Assembly (NCBI GenBank): GCA_035940955.1 | Contig: DASZEJ010000089.1 | Coordinates: 1 to 18,328 of the forward strand | DNA from: CADCVT01 sp035940955 | GTDB lineage: Bacteria; Actinomycetota; Thermoleophilia; Solirubrobacterales; Solirubrobacteraceae | Length of the DNA stretch: 18,328 nt | Direction of reading: 5' to 3' | Shown: one piece after another, positions 1-7,167 of the stretch | Numbering within the stretch: position 1 is the stretch's first letter | Layout of the letters: each line of letters starts with the position of its first letter | Made by a program: the position numbers and the translations under genes | The notes under the pieces: generated by a model | What the model was told of the DNA's origin: nothing | Databases searched by the model: none | What the model saw: only the letters and a program-made list of their open reading frames with translations

Positions 1-402
1 GGTCCCGGACGGGCTGGCCGCGCCGGCGCCCAGGCCGGCCACCGCGATCAGCAGGTGCAGGACGTTGTCCTCGGTGTTGACGGGGACGATGTTGAGGATC
101 ACCTCGTTGTCGCCGAGCGCGAAGCCCCAGATCGCCACGACGAGGTAGACCGCCCCCAGCGCCAGCGCGTAGGTCCGGGCGGTCGCCGCCCGTCCGAACG
201 TCGCGAGGCCGAGCGCCCCGGTGGCGAGGTGGACGAGGTTGTGCCACGCGTTGACGTCGAGGATGCCGAAGACGGCGTCGCGCGGGACCTGGTCGCCGGT
301 GTCGAAGCTCGAGTTGTAGAGGAACCCGATGATCCCGGCGACCACCAGCACGCCGCCCACCAGCAGGGCGTAGAGCTGCGCTGGGGTGCGGTTGGCTGTC
401 AT
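1..402 (-). CDS. DUF4383 family membrane protein (partial, 3' end outside window)
   Basis: The reading frame begins with ATG at 402 and stays open to the window edge (134 codons, no stop), so the C-terminus is missing. The protein starts MTANRTPAQLYALLVGG and shows several hydrophobic stretches separated by short loops. A segment rich in NSSFDTGD and NAWHNLVHLATG lies after the first helix, which is the pattern of the DUF4383 family: small actinobacterial proteins with four membrane helices and no known function. The start is well supported, because an AGGAGG ribosome binding site (414-409) lies 6 nt upstream of the ATG. It is 81 bp downstream of the FAD oxidoreductase on the same strand, but a long hairpin lies between them, so co-transcription is uncertain. 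Family assignment is by recognition of the sequence pattern. Function is unknown. Confidence 0.8.
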   Translation of the reverse strand, partial: MTANRTPAQLYALLVGGVLVVAGIIGFLYNSSFDTGDQVPRDAVFGILDVNAWHNLVHLATGALGLATFGRAATARTYALALGAVYLVVAIWGFALGDNEVILNIVPVNTEDNVLHLLIAVAGLGAGAASPSGT

Positions 403-437
403 GACTGCCCTCCTCTCAGCGGCCCCCCGCGTCGAGC

Positions 438-474
438 GCGCGGCCGGTGCGGGGCCGTTCGGCACCGGTCGCGC
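438..474 (-). terminator. Long GC-rich hairpin after the FAD oxidoreductase
   Basis: Arms at 438-450 and 462-474 (GCGCGGCCGGTGC and GCACCGGTCGCGC) pair over 13 positions. Twelve are Watson-Crick pairs and one is G-T on the plus strand, which becomes a C-A mismatch in the minus-strand RNA. The loop is 11 nt. It begins 9 nt past the oxidoreductase stop codon and ends before the next gene's ribosome binding site. There is no U-tract, so it would be a U-less hairpin terminator, an attenuator, or an mRNA-end stabiliser. Confidence 0.45.
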
Positions 475-483
475 GGCGCGCCG

Positions 484-1734
484 TCACGCGGCGCCCCCCT
501 GCGGGACCCTGCGCGCGGCGACCTGGTCGAGCGGGACGTCGGGGTCGGCGAGCCGGCCGGCGTCGACCGGGACCCGCTCGCGGATCAGCTCCTGGATCGG
601 GTCGGTGACGTCCCACACGTTGACGTTCATGCCCGCGAGCACGCGGTCGCCCGCCAGCCAGAAGGCGATGAACTCGCGGCCGGCCGGGTCGCCGCGGAAG
701 ACGACGCGGTCCCACCTCACGGCGTGGCCCGAGTACTCCATCCCGACGTCGTACTGGTCGGAGTAGAAGTACGGCAGCCGCGCGTACGGCTCTCCCTTGC
801 CGAGCATGCTCCGCGCCGCCGCCGGGCCCTGGTTGAGCGCGTTCGCCCAGTGCTCGACGTGCAGGCGGTCGTCGTAGAGCGGGTGCTCGGCGTCGACCAC
901 GTCGCCCGCGGCGAAGATCGCCGGGTGGCTGGTGCGCCCGAGCGCGTCGACGAGGACGCCGCGGCCGAGCGCCAGGCCGGCCGAGCGGGCGAGCTCGGTC
1001 CGCGGCTCGACCCCGATGCCGACGACGACGAGGTCGCAGTCGATCCGGTCGCCGCCGGCGGTGACGACGCGCTCGGCGGCGGACGCCCCCTCGATCGCGG
1101 CGACTGCCGCCCCCAGGCGCAGGTCGACGCCCTGCGCGCGGTGCACGTCGGCGTAGAACGCCCCGACCTCCGGCCCGAGCGCGTTGACGAGCGGCACCGC
1201 CGACGGCTCGACGACCGTGACGTCGAGCCCGAGCTGGCGCAGCGAGGCCGCGACCTCCGACCCGATCCAGCCGGCGCCGACGATCACCGCGTGGCGAGCG
1301 CGCTCGGCCCGGCGGCGCAGCTCCTCGGCGTCGCGCACGTCGCGCAGGTAGAGCACGCCGTCCAGCTCTGCGCCCGGGACCCGCAGCCGCCGCGGCTCGG
1401 CGCCGGTGGCGAGCAGCAGCCGGTCGTAGCGCAGCCGCTCGCCGCCCTCCAGGACCGCCTCCGAGGCGCCCGCGTCGATCGCGGCGACCCGCGTGGCGGT
1501 GCGCAGCTCGATCTCCTGCTCGGCGTAGAACCCCTCGTCGTGGACGTAGAGCTTGTCGCGCTCGGACGTGCCCTGGAGGAAGCCCTTGGACAGCGGCGGG
1601 CGCTCGTACGGGCGCTCGGGCTCGGCGCCGATCAGCACGACGCGACCGTCGAAGCCCTCGGCGCGCAGCGTCTCGGCGGCCTTGGCGCCGGCAAGGCTCG
1701 CGCCGACTACGACGTACGTGGTTCCAGCGGCCAT
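484..1734 (-). CDS. FAD-dependent NAD(P)H oxidoreductase, ferredoxin-reductase-like
   Basis: 416-aa flavoprotein of the pyridine nucleotide-disulfide oxidoreductase fold, of the type that passes electrons from NAD(P)H to a ferredoxin (rhodocoxin, putidaredoxin or Rieske-ferredoxin reductase-like). An N-terminal FAD-binding motif (GASLAG, residues 11-16) is followed by the conserved PPLSK segment (46-50) and the ATG motif (109-111). A second Rossmann motif for NAD(P)H follows (GAGWIG, 153-158), then AAGD (275-278), which contacts FAD. The last 80-90 residues match the reductase C-terminal domain in size and position. No CxxC redox pair is seen, unlike disulfide reductases. ATG 1734 is chosen because GGAGG (1748-1744) precedes it by 9 nt and the protein opens directly into the first beta strand. 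No ferredoxin or P450 gene lies beside it, so the electron acceptor is unknown. Confidence 0.9.
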   Translation of the reverse strand: MAAGTTYVVVGASLAGAKAAETLRAEGFDGRVVLIGAEPERPYERPPLSKGFLQGTSERDKLYVHDEGFYAEQEIELRTATRVAAIDAGASEAVLEGGERLRYDRLLLATGAEPRRLRVPGAELDGVLYLRDVRDAEELRRRAERARHAVIVGAGWIGSEVAASLRQLGLDVTVVEPSAVPLVNALGPEVGAFYADVHRAQGVDLRLGAAVAAIEGASAAERVVTAGGDRIDCDLVVVGIGVEPRTELARSAGLALGRGVLVDALGRTSHPAIFAAGDVVDAEHPLYDDRLHVEHWANALNQGPAAARSMLGKGEPYARLPYFYSDQYDVGMEYSGHAVRWDRVVFRGDPAGREFIAFWLAGDRVLAGMNVNVWDVTDPIQELIRERVPVDAGRLADPDVPLDQVAARRVPQGGAA

Positions 1735-1792
1735 TCGAGGCTCCCTCCGCGAAGCAGGATCTGATGCTCGTTTGGCGTCGGCCGCGCGGCAG

Positions 1793-1821
1793 GTCTTACG
1801 CCCGCCGCGGCCGGCTGTCAA
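1793..1821 (-). promoter_or_regulatory. Sigma-70-type promoter of the FAD oxidoreductase
   Basis: On the minus strand a perfect TTGACA (1821-1816) is separated by exactly 17 bp from TAAGAC (1798-1793). Transcription would start near 1786, giving a leader of about 50 nt that contains the GGAGG ribosome binding site. It is the only canonical -35 hexamer I found upstream of a gene in this window. The rest of the 143-bp spacer (1735-1877) is GC-rich. It has a weak dyad at 1821-1844 (AGCGCC/GGCGCT) that might end the upstream transcript. Confidence 0.55.
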
Positions 1822-1877
1822 GCGCCCGCAGCGCGCGCGGCGCTCATGCCTCGTTCGCGTGCGCCCGCCGGCCCGTC

Positions 1878-2828
1878 TTACGTTGGCCGGGTGGCGGCGA
1901 CCAGCCGCGCGGCGATGGTCGCCGCGTCCTCGGCGCGCGCGACCCGGTCGACGCCCGCGCCGGCGTACATCGCCATGGCGGTGACGTCGCCGTCGGTGTC
2001 GCGCGTCGGCTGCGCGTCGCTGTAGCGGGGGATCGGCGCGCCGCGGCGGCGCGCGACCGTCTCGCCCTCGCCGGGGCGGCGCCCGGGCGGGGGGCTGCCC
2101 GCCGCGGTCCACGCGTCGAGCGTCGCGTTGCGCAGGACGCGGTGCGGGGCGTCCGGCCAGCCGACGTCGAAGAGCCCGGTCAGGACGGTGTCCGGCCCGC
2201 TCGCGGCGAGCAGGCGCTCGCGGTAGAGCCGGTGCACGTCGGCCTCGTCGGCGACGAGGAACGCCGTCCCGGCCGCCACGCCGTGCGCGCCCGCGGCGAG
2301 CGCCGCCGCGGCCGTCGCGGCGTCCGAGACGCCGCCCGCGGCGAGGATCGGGAGCGAGAGCCGCCGCCGCAGCTCGCCGACGAGCCGGTGCAGCGGCGTC
2401 CGCGACTCGACGTGGCCGCCGGCCTCGACGCCCTGGGCGACGACGACGTCGGCGCCCGACGCCGCGGCCTGCTCGCCCTCGTCCGCGTCGCCGACCTGGA
2501 CGAGGACCGTGACGCCGGCGGCGCGCGCCCGCGCGATCGCGTCCCGGTCCGGCCCCCACGACAGCGAGATCGCCGGCACCGCCTCCTCGGCCAGCAGCTC
2601 CAGGCGCTCGCGCTGGTCGAAGGCCATGACGAGGTTCACGCAGAACGGCCGGTCCACCGACCGCTGGACCTGCCGGACCTGGTCGCGCAGCTCGTCCAGC
2701 GGCGTCCACGACGCCGCCAGGCACCCGAGCGCGCCGGCCGACGCCACCGCGGCGACCAGCTCCGGCGTGGCCGCCGGGCCGATCGGGGCCTGCATCACCA
2801 GCGGGCCGGACGTCAGGTCGATCGCCAC
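1878..2828 (-). CDS. Nitronate monooxygenase family FMN protein
   Basis: 316-aa TIM-barrel flavoprotein resembling nitronate monooxygenase (2-nitropropane dioxygenase), which oxidises alkyl nitronates using FMN and oxygen. Visible family marks are the N-terminal MQAPIGP strand (12-18), the AQGVEAGGH segment (131-139), the phosphate-binding AAGGV (163-167) and the GVAAGTAFL segment (183-191). The family also includes FMN enoyl reductases such as FabK, so the substrate is not certain. The start is taken as GTG 2828, which is 2 bp past the stop of the upstream glycerophosphotransferase-like gene, suggesting translational coupling. A later ATG at 2795 (residue 12) would remove the usual first strand and is less likely. 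No clear ribosome binding site is seen, consistent with coupling. Confidence 0.85.
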   Translation of the reverse strand: MAIDLTSGPLVMQAPIGPAATPELVAAVASAGALGCLAASWTPLDELRDQVRQVQRSVDRPFCVNLVMAFDQRERLELLAEEAVPAISLSWGPDRDAIARARAAGVTVLVQVGDADEGEQAAASGADVVVAQGVEAGGHVESRTPLHRLVGELRRRLSLPILAAGGVSDAATAAAALAAGAHGVAAGTAFLVADEADVHRLYRERLLAASGPDTVLTGLFDVGWPDAPHRVLRNATLDAWTAAGSPPPGRRPGEGETVARRRGAPIPRYSDAQPTRDTDGDVTAMAMYAGAGVDRVARAEDAATIAARLVAATRPT

Positions 2829-2830
2829 CG

Positions 2831-3901
2831 TCAGGCCGCCCGCAGCACCCGTTCGACGACCCGCTCGGTTGCCCGCCCGTCCTCCAGGTGGCAGAACCGC
2901 TCGCGGAAGCGCGCGTACACCTCGGCGTAGCGCTCGCGGACCGCCGGCAGCTCCTCCAGCGCGTCGAGCAGCGCGGCGGTGGTCTCGACCATCGGGCCGG
3001 GCGCGACCGAGGCGAGGTCGAAGTAGAAGCCGCGCTGGCGGCGCGCGTAGTCCTCGAGGTCGTAGGTGAAGAAGAGCATCGGCCGGCCGGTCACGGCGAA
3101 GTCGAACATCGTGGACGAGTAGTCCGTGACCATGACGTCGGCCGCCAGGTACAGCTCGGCGACGTCCGGGTGGAAGGAGACGTCGCGCACCGAGGCGTGC
3201 TCCGTCGCCGCCAGCCGGCCGGTGAGCATGTAGTGGGTGCGCAGCAGCAGCACGTGGTCGTCGCCGAGCCGCTCGTCGAACGCGGCGACGTCGAGCGCCA
3301 GGCCGAACTCCGCTCCCTCCACGCCGAAGACCACGTCGTCGCGCCACGTCGGCGTGTAGAGCACGGCGGTCGCGCCGTCGGGGATGCCGAGCTGCCGCCG
3401 CACCCGCTCGCGCACGGCGTCGCGACCGGGCGACGAGAGCAGGTCGTTGCGCGGGTAGCCGCTCTCCAGCACCTCGCCCTCGTAGTGGAACGCGCGGCGC
3501 AGCAGCGGCGTGCTGGCCGCGTTGGGCGACAGCAGGCAGTCCCACTGGTCGACGTCGCGCTGCAGCCGGTCGAGCCGGCCCTCGGGCGCCCACAGGACGT
3601 CCCAGTGGATGCGCTTGAGCGGCGTGCCGTGCCACGTCTGCAGGTAGAACGCGCCGGGCCGCTTGCGCCAGACGAGGTCGGTGTGGGTGTTCGCGACGAC
3701 CACGTCGGCCGACTCCAGCGCGGCGATCGACTCGGGGGTGCCGTACTCCACGGTCGCGACCCCGGCGGGGAAGCCGTCCCGGTGCGCGGGGTCGGTCAGC
3801 CACACGTGCTCGTACCCGTCGCCACGAGCCCCGAGCGCTTCGCAGATCGCGCGCGGGCTGTCCGAGAACCGGCCCTCGTAGCTGTTGTAGACGACGCGCA
3901 T
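2831..3901 (-). CDS. CDP-glycerol:polyglycerophosphate glycerophosphotransferase-like protein
   Basis: 356-aa protein of the TagB/TagF (Glyphos_transf) family, which moves glycerol-phosphate or similar polyol-phosphate units from CDP-linked donors onto cell-wall polymers such as teichoic acids. The GT-B-like fold shows the hallmark motifs QTWHGTPLKRI (88-98), LYTPTWRD (181-188), and FHPDVAELYLAADVMVTDYSS (residues 243-263). Downstream comes a GRPMLFFTYDLEDY segment. It is close to the length of the catalytic domain alone, without the extra N-terminal region of full TagF. ATG 3901 is chosen because the family usually starts just before the first strand (here RVVYNSYEGRF). The frame is open to an ATG at 3958, but those 19 extra residues look non-coding. 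A -10-like TACAGT (3919-3914) lies 12 nt upstream and no ribosome binding site is seen, so the transcript may have a very short leader. The acceptor polymer is unknown. Confidence 0.87.
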   Translation of the reverse strand: MRVVYNSYEGRFSDSPRAICEALGARGDGYEHVWLTDPAHRDGFPAGVATVEYGTPESIAALESADVVVANTHTDLVWRKRPGAFYLQTWHGTPLKRIHWDVLWAPEGRLDRLQRDVDQWDCLLSPNAASTPLLRRAFHYEGEVLESGYPRNDLLSSPGRDAVRERVRRQLGIPDGATAVLYTPTWRDDVVFGVEGAEFGLALDVAAFDERLGDDHVLLLRTHYMLTGRLAATEHASVRDVSFHPDVAELYLAADVMVTDYSSTMFDFAVTGRPMLFFTYDLEDYARRQRGFYFDLASVAPGPMVETTAALLDALEELPAVRERYAEVYARFRERFCHLEDGRATERVVERVLRAA

Positions 3902-3972
3902 GCGGCCCGCGGCACTGTAGGACGGTTGGAACGCTGACCCCGCGCGACTCGGGAGCACCCCATTAGGGAAAA

Positions 3973-5463
3973 ATGCCGCTCCTGCTGCACGCGCGCCCCC
4001 TCAACTCCCTGACCCTCCGCCACCACGCGAGTCGCGTGGCGGTGCCCTCGTACGACCGGACGGCGCTCGCCCCGGCCGTCGTGCACATGAGCGTCGGCCA
4101 CTTCCACCGCGCCCACCAGGCGATGTACTTCGACGACCTCGCCCGGCGCGGGGTGCGCGGCTGGGGGCTCGTCGGCGTCGGACTGCGCCGGCGCGAGATG
4201 CAGGACGCGCTGGCCGCCCAGGACGGGCTCTACACCGTCGTGGAGCGCGGCGCGGCCGGCGACCGAGCACGCGTCGTCGGCGTGATCCGCGCGTACCTCT
4301 TCGCCCCCGACGCACCGGAGGCGGTCGTCGAGCGCCTCGCGCACCCGCACACCCGGCTCGTCACGTTCACCGTGACCGGCGCCGCCTACCACGTCGACTT
4401 CGCGACGGGCGAGTTCGACGCCGGCCACCCGGAGGTCGTCGCCGACCTCGCCGACCCGGCGCGGCCGATCTCCGCGCTCGGGTTCCTCGTCGAGGGGCTG
4501 GACCGCCGGCGGCGGGCCGGCCTGCCGCCGTTCACGATCCTGTCGTGCGACAACGTCGCGGCCAACGGCGACCTCACGCGGACCGCGGTCGTCGAGTTCG
4601 CGCGCCGCCGCGACGAGCGCCTGGCCGGCTGGATCGAGCGCTCGGTCGCCTTCCCCAGCAGCATGGTCGACCGGATCACGCCGGTGACGACCGACGCCGA
4701 CCGCGAGCTCGTCGCGCGCGAGTTCGGGATCGCCGACCGCTGGCCGGTGATGACCGAGCCGTTCTCCCAGTGGGTCGTCGAGGACGAGTTCTGCAGCGGC
4801 CGCCCGCCGCTGGACGCCGCCGGCGTCCAGTTCGTGCCCGACGTGCGGCCCTACGCGCTGATCAAGACGCGGCTGCTCAACGCGTCGCACAGCGCGCTCG
4901 GCTACCTCGGCTTCCTCGCCGGCCTGCGCCGCGCCGACGAGGCGATGGCCGACCCCGCGTTCGCCGAGTACGTCGAGCGGACGATGGAGGAGGAGATCGC
5001 GCCGCTGCTGCCGGCGGTCGTCGGGCTGGACCTCGCGGAGTACCGGCGGACGGTCGTCGACCGGCTGGCCAACCCGAAGATCGGCGACCAGCTGGAGCGC
5101 CTGTGCCGCAACGGCTCGGCGAAGGTGCCGTGCCATCTGCTGCCGTCGATCGCCGACCGGCGCGCCCGCGGCCTCGAGCACCCGCTGCTGACGCTGGCGG
5201 TGGCCGGCTGGTGCCGCTACCTGCGCGGGGTCGGCGAGGACGGCCTGCCGATCGCGGTCGACGACCCGCTGGCCGGGCGGCTGCGGCTGCTCGCCGGCCC
5301 GGACCCGCGCCCGCTGCTGGCCGAGGGGTCGCTGTTCGGCGCGCTCTCGGGCGACGAGGGGTTCGCGGCCGAGCTGGAGGCGGCGATCGCCGCGATCGAC
5401 CGCGACGGCACGCGCGCCGCGCTCGCCGCCTGCCTGGCCGGCGAGGGCCGGCTCGCGGCGTGA
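3973..5463 (+). CDS. Mannitol 2-dehydrogenase family polyol dehydrogenase
   Basis: 496-aa polyol-specific long-chain dehydrogenase that interconverts a sugar alcohol (mannitol, arabinitol or sorbitol) and its ketose with NAD(P). The N-terminal nucleotide-binding motif reads VGHFHRAHQ (41-49). The family signature FPSSMVDRITP is present. The catalytic set known from Pseudomonas fluorescens mannitol 2-dehydrogenase is in place: Lys298, Asn303 and His306 in IKTRLLNASH, plus the Asn in SCDN. Full length matches the roughly 490-aa enzymes. ATG 3973 has AGGGA 4 nt upstream. It is divergent from the glycerophosphotransferase gene across 71 bp. Its last codons overlap the start of the HAD gene by 4 bp. 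Fructuronate or tagaturonate reductases (UxuB/UxaB) are related alternatives, but overall similarity looks closest to mannitol/arabinitol dehydrogenases. Confidence 0.9.
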   Translation: MPLLLHARPLNSLTLRHHASRVAVPSYDRTALAPAVVHMSVGHFHRAHQAMYFDDLARRGVRGWGLVGVGLRRREMQDALAAQDGLYTVVERGAAGDRARVVGVIRAYLFAPDAPEAVVERLAHPHTRLVTFTVTGAAYHVDFATGEFDAGHPEVVADLADPARPISALGFLVEGLDRRRRAGLPPFTILSCDNVAANGDLTRTAVVEFARRRDERLAGWIERSVAFPSSMVDRITPVTTDADRELVAREFGIADRWPVMTEPFSQWVVEDEFCSGRPPLDAAGVQFVPDVRPYALIKTRLLNASHSALGYLGFLAGLRRADEAMADPAFAEYVERTMEEEIAPLLPAVVGLDLAEYRRTVVDRLANPKIGDQLERLCRNGSAKVPCHLLPSIADRRARGLEHPLLTLAVAGWCRYLRGVGEDGLPIAVDDPLAGRLRLLAGPDPRPLLAEGSLFGALSGDEGFAAELEAAIAAIDRDGTRAALAACLAGEGRLAA

Positions 5464-6209
5464 CGCGCGTGTTGCTGTGCGACGCCGACGGGTGCCTGTT
5501 CCCGTCGGAGGAGCCGGCGTTCGTCGCCTCGGCCGCGGTGACGAACCGGCTGCTCGCCGAGCTGGGGATCGACCTGCGGTTCGAGCCGGACGAGCTGCGC
5601 GCGTTCGCGGTGGGCAAGAACTTCCGCGCGACGGCGATCGAGCTCGCGGCGGGGCGCGGGGTCGCGATCGACGGCGGCGCGCTGGAGGAGTGGGTCGCGG
5701 AGGAGCGCCGCGCCGTCGTCGACCACCTCGCCGCGGTCCTGCGCCCCGACCCGGCCGTGCGCGAGCCGCTCGCGCGGCTCGCCGGGCGCTTCACGCTCAC
5801 CGTGGTCAGCTCGAGCGCCCTGTCGCGGCTGGCCGCCTGCTTCGCGGCGACCGGCCTGGACGACCTGTTCCCGCCCGAGGTGCGCTTCAGCGCCGAGGAC
5901 TCGCTGCCGGTCCCCACCAGCAAGCCCGACCCGGCGATCTACGCGCTCGCGGGCGAGCGGCTCGGCGTGGCGGGCGACGAGGCGGTCGCGATCGAGGACT
6001 CGGCCACCGGCGTGCGGTCCGCGGTCGCGGCCGGGTTCCCGGCGATCGGGCTCGTCCAGTTCGTGCCAGCCTCCGAGCGCGAGGAGCGGGTTGCCGCGCT
6101 GCGCGCCGCGGGCGCGGACACGGTCGTGGGGTCGTGGTCGGAGGTGGAGGCGCTCAGCCGCCGATGGCGCTCATGGTCCGCGCCGGCTGCACGAACCCCG
6201 GCTCGTTGA
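5460..6209 (+). CDS. HAD family phosphatase (beta-phosphoglucomutase-like subclass)
   Basis: 249-aa haloacid dehalogenase-superfamily hydrolase, probably a sugar or sugar-alcohol phosphate phosphatase. Motif I is CDADG with nucleophile Asp8 and acid/base Asp10. Motif II is VVSSS with Ser117. Motif III is Lys155 in SKPDPAIY, and motif IV is the IEDSATGV segment with Glu179 and Asp180. The region between motifs I and II (about residues 15-85) is a helical cap as in subclass I. The start is GTG 5460, which forms a 4-bp GTGA overlap with the stop of the dehydrogenase, so the two are translationally coupled and probably act on the same polyol. The 3' end runs 56 bp into the opposite-strand moaA gene. 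The last 18 or so residues are Arg/Ser/Trp-rich and lie outside the normal domain. Whether it dephosphorylates mannitol-1-phosphate or another polyol phosphate cannot be read from sequence. Confidence 0.87.
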   Translation: MTRVLLCDADGCLFPSEEPAFVASAAVTNRLLAELGIDLRFEPDELRAFAVGKNFRATAIELAAGRGVAIDGGALEEWVAEERRAVVDHLAAVLRPDPAVREPLARLAGRFTLTVVSSSALSRLAACFAATGLDDLFPPEVRFSAEDSLPVPTSKPDPAIYALAGERLGVAGDEAVAIEDSATGVRSAVAAGFPAIGLVQFVPASEREERVAALRAAGADTVVGSWSEVEALSRRWRSWSAPAARTPAR

Positions 6210-7143
6210 CGCGGTGCTTGAGCTCCTTGCGCCAGACCGCGTCGCGGACAATCTGCTCCAGGTCGTCGTCGGTCGCGCCCGCGCGCAGCGGCTCGCGCAG
6301 GTCGGTCTCGCCGACGCTGAACAGGCACGTCCGCAGCTTCCCCTCGGCGGTGAGGCGGATGCGGTCGCAGTCGCCGCAGAACGGGTCTGACACCGGGTTG
6401 ACGAACCCGATGCGCCCGCGCCCGTCGGCGAACCGGTAGACGCGGGCGGTCGCGTGCGGCTCGCGCGGCTCCGGCTCGAGCGGGTGAACGGCGTGGATCG
6501 CCGCGCGGATCTCCTCGCCGGTCAGGACGCGGTCCAGGTCCCACGCCCGGTCGGCGTCGAGCGGCATGAACTCGATGAACCGCACCTCGAACGGCCGCTC
6601 GCGCGCGAACTCGGCGAACGGGAGGACCTCGTCCTCGGTGAAGCCGCGCAGGCCGACGGCGTTGACCTTGATCGGGTGCGCCTCGGGGAACCGGGCGAGC
6701 GCGTCGAGGCCGCGGAGGACGCGGGGGAGCGCGTCGCGGCGGGTCATCGCGAAGAACCGGTCGCGCTGCAGCGAGTCGAGGGAGACGTTGAAGCGGCCGA
6801 TCCCGGCGCGGACGAGGGCCTCGGCGTCGCGCTCGAGCAGGTAGCCGTTGGTGGTCACCGCGAGGTCGTCGACGAGCGGGGCGAGCATCGCGGCCAGGGC
6901 CGGGAAGTCGCGCCGGACGAGCGGCTCGCCGCCGGTGAGCCGGACGCTGCGCACGCCCATCGAGGCGAGCAGGGCGACGAGGCGCTCGATCTCCTCGAAC
7001 GTCAGCACCTCCGAGCGGTCGAGCCACGGGAGCCCGTCGGCCGGCATGCAGTACTGGCAGCGGAAGTTGCAGCGGTCGGTGACCGACAGGCGCAGGTCGC
7101 CGATCGCTCGCCCGTGCCCGTCCCGCAGCTCGCCGCGCTCCAT
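6154..7143 (-). CDS. moaA: GTP 3',8-cyclase (molybdenum cofactor biosynthesis protein A)
   Basis: 329-aa radical SAM enzyme that starts molybdenum cofactor synthesis by cyclising GTP to 3',8-cyclo-GTP, acting with MoaC in the cytoplasm. The N-terminal radical SAM cluster is Cys25, Cys29 and Cys32 (CNFRCQYC). The SAM-binding GGEP follows at 71-74. A C-terminal substrate-binding cluster of Cys256, Cys259 and Cys273 follows the MoaA spacing CX2CX13C. The protein ends in the conserved Gly-Gly that reaches into the active site. Length equals that of the E. coli enzyme. ATG 7143 is preceded by no ribosome binding site. Instead a -10-like TACGCT (7157-7152) lies 8 nt away, so the message is predicted to be leaderless. 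No other moa genes lie in the window. The 3' end overlaps the convergent HAD gene. Confidence 0.96.
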   Translation of the reverse strand: MERGELRDGHGRAIGDLRLSVTDRCNFRCQYCMPADGLPWLDRSEVLTFEEIERLVALLASMGVRSVRLTGGEPLVRRDFPALAAMLAPLVDDLAVTTNGYLLERDAEALVRAGIGRFNVSLDSLQRDRFFAMTRRDALPRVLRGLDALARFPEAHPIKVNAVGLRGFTEDEVLPFAEFARERPFEVRFIEFMPLDADRAWDLDRVLTGEEIRAAIHAVHPLEPEPREPHATARVYRFADGRGRIGFVNPVSDPFCGDCDRIRLTAEGKLRTCLFSVGETDLREPLRAGATDDDLEQIVRDAVWRKELKHRVNEPGFVQPARTMSAIGG

Positions 7144-7151
7144 CGCCGGCA

Positions 7152-7161
7152 AGCGTACCCT
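7152..7161. promoter_or_regulatory. Shared divergent -10 element of moaA and the lipoprotein gene
   Basis: The ten bases AGCGTACCCT read as TACCCT on the plus strand (7156-7161) and TACGCT on the minus strand (7157-7152). The two TANNNT hexamers overlap by the central TA. The plus start codon GTG lies 6 nt after its hexamer and the minus ATG 8 nt after its own, so both transcripts would begin at or next to the start codon. No TTGACA-like -35 is visible on either side. Confidence 0.5.
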
Positions 7162-7167
7162 GCTGCC

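Noticed and set aside
55..1764. A 569-codon plus-strand frame opposite the DUF4383 and FAD oxidoreductase genes
   Set aside because: Low-complexity Arg/Asp/Val-rich translation. The opposite strand carries clear FAD and NAD motifs.
3902..3972. A shared symmetric -10 between the glycerophosphotransferase and polyol dehydrogenase genes
   Set aside because: The minus-strand TACAGT (3919-3914) has no overlapping plus-strand TANNNT, and the plus start is over 50 nt away with its own AGGGA ribosome binding site.
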